A DNA stretch of 64,000 nucleotides from Raphanus sativus. Taxonomy: Eukaryota > Streptophyta > Magnoliopsida > Brassicales > Brassicaceae. Within the stretch, counting starts at the first letter, position 1. Every line of letters begins with the position of its first letter. A program made the translations under genes and the position numbers. Positions 59,650-64,000 of this stretch are shown piece after piece. Where the stretch lies: the NCBI RefSeq assembly GCF_000801105.2, contig NC_079517.1:4464001-4528000 (forward strand). Direction: 5' to 3'. The notes under the pieces are model-generated. The model saw nothing but the letters and a program-made list of their open reading frames with translations, did no database searches and had not been told where the DNA came from.

Positions 59650-60354
59650 CGCACAGATTGAGAAGAAACGCTACTAGTGCTTCGCCGACGGAGAGATAGA
59701 GAAGTTAGGGCTCTGTGGCGGTGGATCCGGAATTTCGAATTTCAGATTTTAAGGGTTTTGTTTATTTTATATATCTATTTCATCCACGTTGTCTGTGTCC
59801 TGCGTCAAAGCAACGCCTCTTCTAAATAGAAATTAGGGTTTCTTTTTCTTTCTTTTTTCCCCCAAATTAAATAAGGCGCCGGTTTGCTTAAATATTGCAA
59901 GTCCCAAAACTAAAACTAAAACATTTATTTTGCCGGTAATAATTTAATTATTTTTGAATTTTGGAATGGTGGAAGTTTGACGATCATCTTTCAGATTTAT
60001 TTGCATTTTATTTTCATCTTCATTTTTTTCATTTTTTTTTCATCTTCATAGCTTTTCCTTTTTGGTTTGTCAACCTCACACATACATAGAATTTTTACAT
60101 AGTTTTAAAGGATTTTTCTTTGTTTTATTAAAAATCCTATATATTTCTTTTACAGCTATGTTGTTTATATTTGAAAATTATTTTCAAAATGTGAATGAAA
60201 ATGAAAGCCTACCTAAAAAATATTAGAGTTCTCACAGTCACACACATGTTATTTCATTTCTTAATGGGTTTGGTTTTTTAAACAAACGGGCCTATATATT
60301 GAAGACCAATTACATGCGCATCGTTAATTCAAGATGACTCAGTGTGTGTGTGAC
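59650..60354. other. Spacer between HIT4 and FD4
   Basis: It contains the HIT4 leader (59650-59720) and AT-rich sequence that probably includes the original FD4 3' UTR. No gene is seen. Confidence 0.4.
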
Positions 60355-60380
60355 TCAGCAAAGATCGGATTGCTTGTGGG

Positions 60381-61339
60381 TAGGGATGTTAATATGGGTA
60401 AACCCAACTCGTTTAGACCCGCCCCATTTAGAACCCATATAAGTTTAGACCCATATAGGTTTAGACCTAACTATTATGGCTACCCATTTAGAACTCACGA
60501 AATTTACATGTACCCATTTAAACTCATTTAGATCCATTTAGATCAGAAATACAAATCGAGTTTTCCTATTAAAAAACACAAATCGAGTTTTCCCGCCAAA
60601 ACTGTTAAATCGAGTTTTCTCACCAAAACCACAAAATTAAGTTTTCCCGTCAAAATCGTAAAATCGAGTTTTCCCGCCAAAATCGTAAAATCGAGTTTTC
60701 CCGCCAAAACCACAAATCGAGTTTTTCCACCAAAACCGTAAAACATATTTTTCCCGCTAAAAACCGTAAAATCAAGTTTTCCTATCAGAAATACAAATCG
60801 AGTTTTCCCGCCAAAACCACGAAATAGAGTTTTCCCGCCAAAAACACAAATCGAGTTTTCGTATCAGAAACACTAATCGAATTTTCCCGCCAAAACTGTA
60901 AAATCGAATTTTCCCGCCAAAATCGAGTTTTCCCGCCAAAACCACAAGAATCGAATTTTCCCACCAAAATCGTAAAATCGAGTTTTCCCGCCAAAATCGT
61001 AAAATCGAGTTTTCCCGCAAAAATCACAAATCGAGTTTTCTCGCCAAAACCACAAAATCGAATTTTTCTGCCAAAACTGTAGAATCAAAAAATTTCCGTC
61101 AAAACATCAAAATCAAAAAATTTCCGCATAAACCACAAATCTAATTTTATGTTAAATTACAACAAAAAAACATAAACGGGTTAAATGAGTCTCCATTTAT
61201 TTTAGTGAAAACCCAATTAATAAATGGGTCTTAAAAGGGTTACCCATTTGAAACCCGACTAGCTAAATGGGTCTAAATGGGCATTTATTTTTTCTAAAAC
61301 CCATTAAGAACCCGCGGGTTTGAACCCATTTTAACATCC

Positions 61340-61342
<3 letters not shown>
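60381..61342. mobile_element. hAT-type element, 962 bp, inserted in the FD4 coding end
   Basis: The left end TAGGGATGTTAATATGGGT pairs with the inverted right end ACCCATTTTAACATCCCTA. CTTGTGGG (60373-60380) and CTTGTGTG (61343-61350) are an 8-bp target-site duplication with one mismatch. TAGGGATG ends and 8-bp duplications fit the hAT superfamily. There is no transposase. Most of the interior is a tandem minisatellite. Confidence 0.88.
60540..61140 (-). repeat. ~26-27-bp minisatellite, about 20 copies
   Basis: The unit is approximately AAATCGAGTTTTCCCGCC plus AAAACC(A/G)(C/T)A, with variants. On the minus strand it translates as repeating GGKTRF / AGKLD segments in every frame, which explains the several apparent ORFs here; these are not genes. 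Confidence 0.85.
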
Positions 61343-61807
<465 letters not shown>

Positions 61808-62085
61808 TCAAGATAAAACTTATATATTTTACGCTTATACATGATACATCAGCGCGAAGATCATGCACGTAACACGTGCAGAGAGTGATGCTATGTGTAG
61901 TTATAGCTCGCAACCAACGTGGTGTGGTCCGATTCACTCATAATGCGAATCAGGTTAAATTACTCCAAACAGTACTATGAGGTATTTTGCTAATTAAATC
62001 GTTATCCGAGGACTTGTTTTACAAATCTACTGTTTCTAAAACTTGTACTCCACTGTTATCGTCTCGAATCGGAAGCTCAAAAACA

Positions 62086-62103
62086 ATGGATTCCGAGGAG
62101 TAA
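62086..62103 (+). other. Short uORF (5 codons) upstream of the At5g09995-like gene
   Basis: ATGGATTCCGAGGAGTAA precedes the main ATG at 62129 by 26 bp after its stop. It may modulate translation if the transcript starts upstream of it. Confidence 0.4.
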
Positions 62104-62128
62104 GTAAGCACGAAAGCATTTATTCACT

Positions 62129-63328
62129 ATGTTCTCCTCTTCGAAACTGCAACCGCCCAAACCTGCAATCTTCGTGAATCCGATTTTCAAACAAGGATTC
62201 ATCGGCAAAAGTCCTCCGTTCCGCCGCCGGTACACTCTCCGGCGAGCCTCTCTGCGATTCGCCAAGGTTTCGGACTCAATCGCGTCTCCATCGCACTCGA
62301 ATCCGCACGAATCTTCTTCCGAATCGTCGTCCCGTCTGACCTCTTCCGTTGGACAACCTCCTCTCCAACTCTCTCAGTGGACGCTCACGCCGCAGAGACA
62401 CTTCGTCTTGCTCAACGTCGTCGCTTGCGTTGTAAGTCTCTCTCGTGGATCTAGGTCAAATCAATTTTGACTGCTTCTTTGCCAAATTCAATATAAGCTG
62501 ACGATAGATCATCACCATGTATTTGATACTTATTGATTCTAACGATGCGTCATTACCATTACTGTACACTTGTAGACGGCGATCTCAGCATCATGGCTAT
62601 TCTTAGCTGCGATTCCTACTCTTCTGGTTAGTTCTTGAACATTTGCTTTTTTTTATAGATTTAACAGATCTTTGGGGTTAAATCTCTTTTAAGTGTTGTT
62701 TACATTGACATGTTGTTAAAAGGCTTTCAAGAAAGCAGCAGAGTCGCTTGAGAAGCTTTTGGATGTAACCAGAGAAGAGTTACCCGATACAATGGCTGCT
62801 CTTCGCTTATCAGGGATGGAGATCAGTGACTTAACTATGGAGCTTAGTGATTTAGGGTTTGTTTTTTGTTTTTTGTTTCTTGCCTCGCAATCGCATATAC
62901 ATCTTCGTTTCATGTCTGACAACTCTTTGGTGTTGTTGTGTTTGTTTTTTGGTAGCCAAGGCATCACTCAAGGTGTTAAAAGCTCAACACGGGCTATTCG
63001 CGTGGCTGAAGATAGACTAAGGCGGTTTACTAACATGAATCCAGGTTTAGCCAATCATTACTTTCAAAAGCTTTTGTTTTTTTCAGATATGGGATACTAC
63101 TTCATGGTTAACTTCCATGTTTTACTTCATTCAGTAGCTTCAATGCAGGAGGAGGAGGAGGTGATGCATCAGACCAAGAGAAAGGAAACAGAACCAGCGG
63201 TGGCTAGAGCAGCGAGGAACTTCAAGGAAGGGATCGTTAAGGGACGTTCTTTATGGCAGTTGTTCTTCACATTCGCTCGCTTCTCCAAAACCGCCACGAG
63301 TTATTTGGCGAAGCGAGTTAAGCAGTAG
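62129..63328 (+). CDS. Predicted plastid membrane protein (At5g09995-like)
   Basis: Five exons (62129-62431, 62576-62626, 62723-62856, 62956-63044, 63138-63328) join in frame to 255 residues. The N-terminal 75 residues are Ser/Arg-rich and lack acids at first, as in plastid transit peptides (MFSSSKLQPPKPAIFVNPIF). A hydrophobic segment spans exons 1-2 (HFVLLNVVACVTAISASWLF then LAAIPTLLAF). A helical stretch follows (KKAAESLEKLLDVTREELPD, TMAALRLSGMEISDLTMELS), resembling DUF948-type membrane coiled-coil proteins. The C-terminus is basic. Function is unknown. The gene sits next to FD4 and PROPEP5 as in Arabidopsis. Confidence 0.88.
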
Positions 63329-63540
63329 AAGGTTTATAATCACATCCTTGTTTTTCCCTTTGCCCTTTGACAAAAACCGAGTCTAGCTCGAGTCTTGGTA
63401 GCTTAAGAATACTCTAGTTTGATGGATATGAAACTATGAAGATGATATGAATCATAAGACGTGCATCAAGTTTCTTTTAGTGTTATTGGTAAACAAGAGT
63501 ATTTAATTCTACATCATAACAAAGTTAAGAAAGACTATAG

Positions 63541-63887
63541 CTACATGTCGTACTTGTTAACTCCACCTCTTTTCCCCGAGCTCACCATCGGTTTCCTTGT
63601 CCGTTTACTTGCCACGTTGAGACTCCTCGCTGTAGTTTTAACATGTGAAGCTTCTTCTTCCTTCTCCTGCCACACAAAACCAGAAGCCAAGCATAGAATA
63701 AAAGAACATAAATACTCGTCTTAGGTTACAAAAGAGAAAATAATCATCAGTTTACATTTCTTGATTTAGCTTTAACTGCGTCTGAAGAAGAAGATGATCG
63801 TCTGAGATTCAGACACTCTAGGAAAGCCATCACAGTTTGAGTGATGGGCTTGCGCCTATGTCTTTTGTTATCCCTCTCTTTACGCAT
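63541..63887 (-). CDS. PROPEP5: PROPEP5, precursor of a plant elicitor (Pep) peptide
   Basis: Two minus-strand exons, 63887-63756 and 63666-63541, join in frame at a GT-AG intron to 85 residues (Arabidopsis PROPEP5 is of similar size). The start MRKERDNKRHRRKP opens a basic N-terminal part with an amphipathic helix (TVMAFLECLNLRR) and a Ser run. The C-terminal Pep segment starts about SLNVASKRTRK and ends VSSGKRGGVNKYDM, which contains the Pep signature SSGxxGxxN. Pep peptides are released on wounding by metacaspases and perceived by PEPR1/2 receptor kinases to amplify immunity. Adjacent PROPEP4 and PEP7 of Arabidopsis would lie past the window edge. Each exon is too short to stand out as an ORF, so the gene is easy to miss. 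Confidence 0.93.
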
Positions 63888-64000
63888 CTTCTCTGTGTCT
63901 TTAATTAATTTCCCCTCTTTGTGACTTTATGACCAAATCGTCCTTTCTACAAAAAGACCAAAAGATTAATCATTCTTCTAGATGCGACTAAAAAGCAGTA
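63888..64000 (-). promoter_or_regulatory. PROPEP5 leader and proximal promoter (truncated by window end)
   Basis: The sequence ahead of the ATG includes GGTCATAAAGTCACAAAG on the minus strand. A TTGAC W-box core is not evident in this short stretch. The window ends here. Confidence 0.3.

Noticed and set aside
59373..59661. ORFs of 61-89 codons over HIT4 exon 1
   Set aside because: They are off-frame and antisense readings of a low-complexity Lys/Glu region.
60543..61088. Several minus-strand ORFs of 67-82 codons
   Set aside because: All are readings of the 26-27-bp minisatellite in different frames.

Overview
This is plant nuclear DNA from a crucifer, most likely a Brassica or a close Brassiceae relative. 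The evidence is GT-AG introns, AT-rich spacers, DNA transposons and retroposons, and a gene order that matches Arabidopsis thaliana chromosome 5 from At5g10140 down to At5g09990. The orthology calls rest on recalled protein families and this gene order. No database search was run, and exon boundaries were worked out by hand from reading frame and splice signals.

Layout. 1-2700 is the upstream flank of FLC with a MITE. 2813-6977 is an apparently intact seven-exon FLOWERING LOCUS C gene (+). 8212-9072 is an Ole e 1-type pollen protein (+). 9073-18342 is gene-poor and carries two hAT-type elements and a poly(A)-tailed retroposon with a 444-codon open frame. 18343-24837 is trehalose-6-phosphate phosphatase TPPI (-), whose coding exon is split by a 4.1-kb CACTA transposon. 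25160-28938 holds a MITE and a complete TRIM retroelement. 28939-30847 is a TPR protein (+); 31049-33359 is a GPI-type aspartic protease (-); 33828-35569 is the rRNA-modifying enzyme TSR3 (+). 36074-39885 holds a putative small acidic protein gene (-), a DEAD-box helicase relic, a small membrane-protein gene with three apparent single-base indels, and a small hypoxia-gene-like ORF (-). 40090-45108 is repeat-rich. 45109-46794 is the bZIP factor TGA4 (+). 46795-51369 is spacer containing a decayed copy of the TGA4 3' flank. 51370-54722 is an LRR receptor kinase (-); 56505-59649 is HIT4 (-). 60355-61762 is ferredoxin FD4 (-), with a hAT element inserted five codons before its native stop. 62129-63328 is a plastid or membrane protein (+). 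63541-63887 is a two-exon PROPEP5 precursor (-).

Functionally the window mixes flowering-time control (FLC), immunity and redox signalling (TGA4, PROPEP5, receptor kinase), heat response (HIT4), sugar signalling (TPPI), ribosome biogenesis (TSR3) and iron-sulfur electron transfer (FD4). There is no operon logic. What the genes share is conserved synteny, with several Arabidopsis neighbours missing (At5g10050, 10060, 10110, 10120), as expected after polyploid fractionation.

The most striking points are two host genes hit by DNA transposons inside coding exons with readable target-site duplications, and a swarm of about ten tiny (11-23 bp) poly(A/T) insertions, each flanked by direct repeats of 8-18 bp. 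The latter look like extremely 5'-truncated retroposition events.
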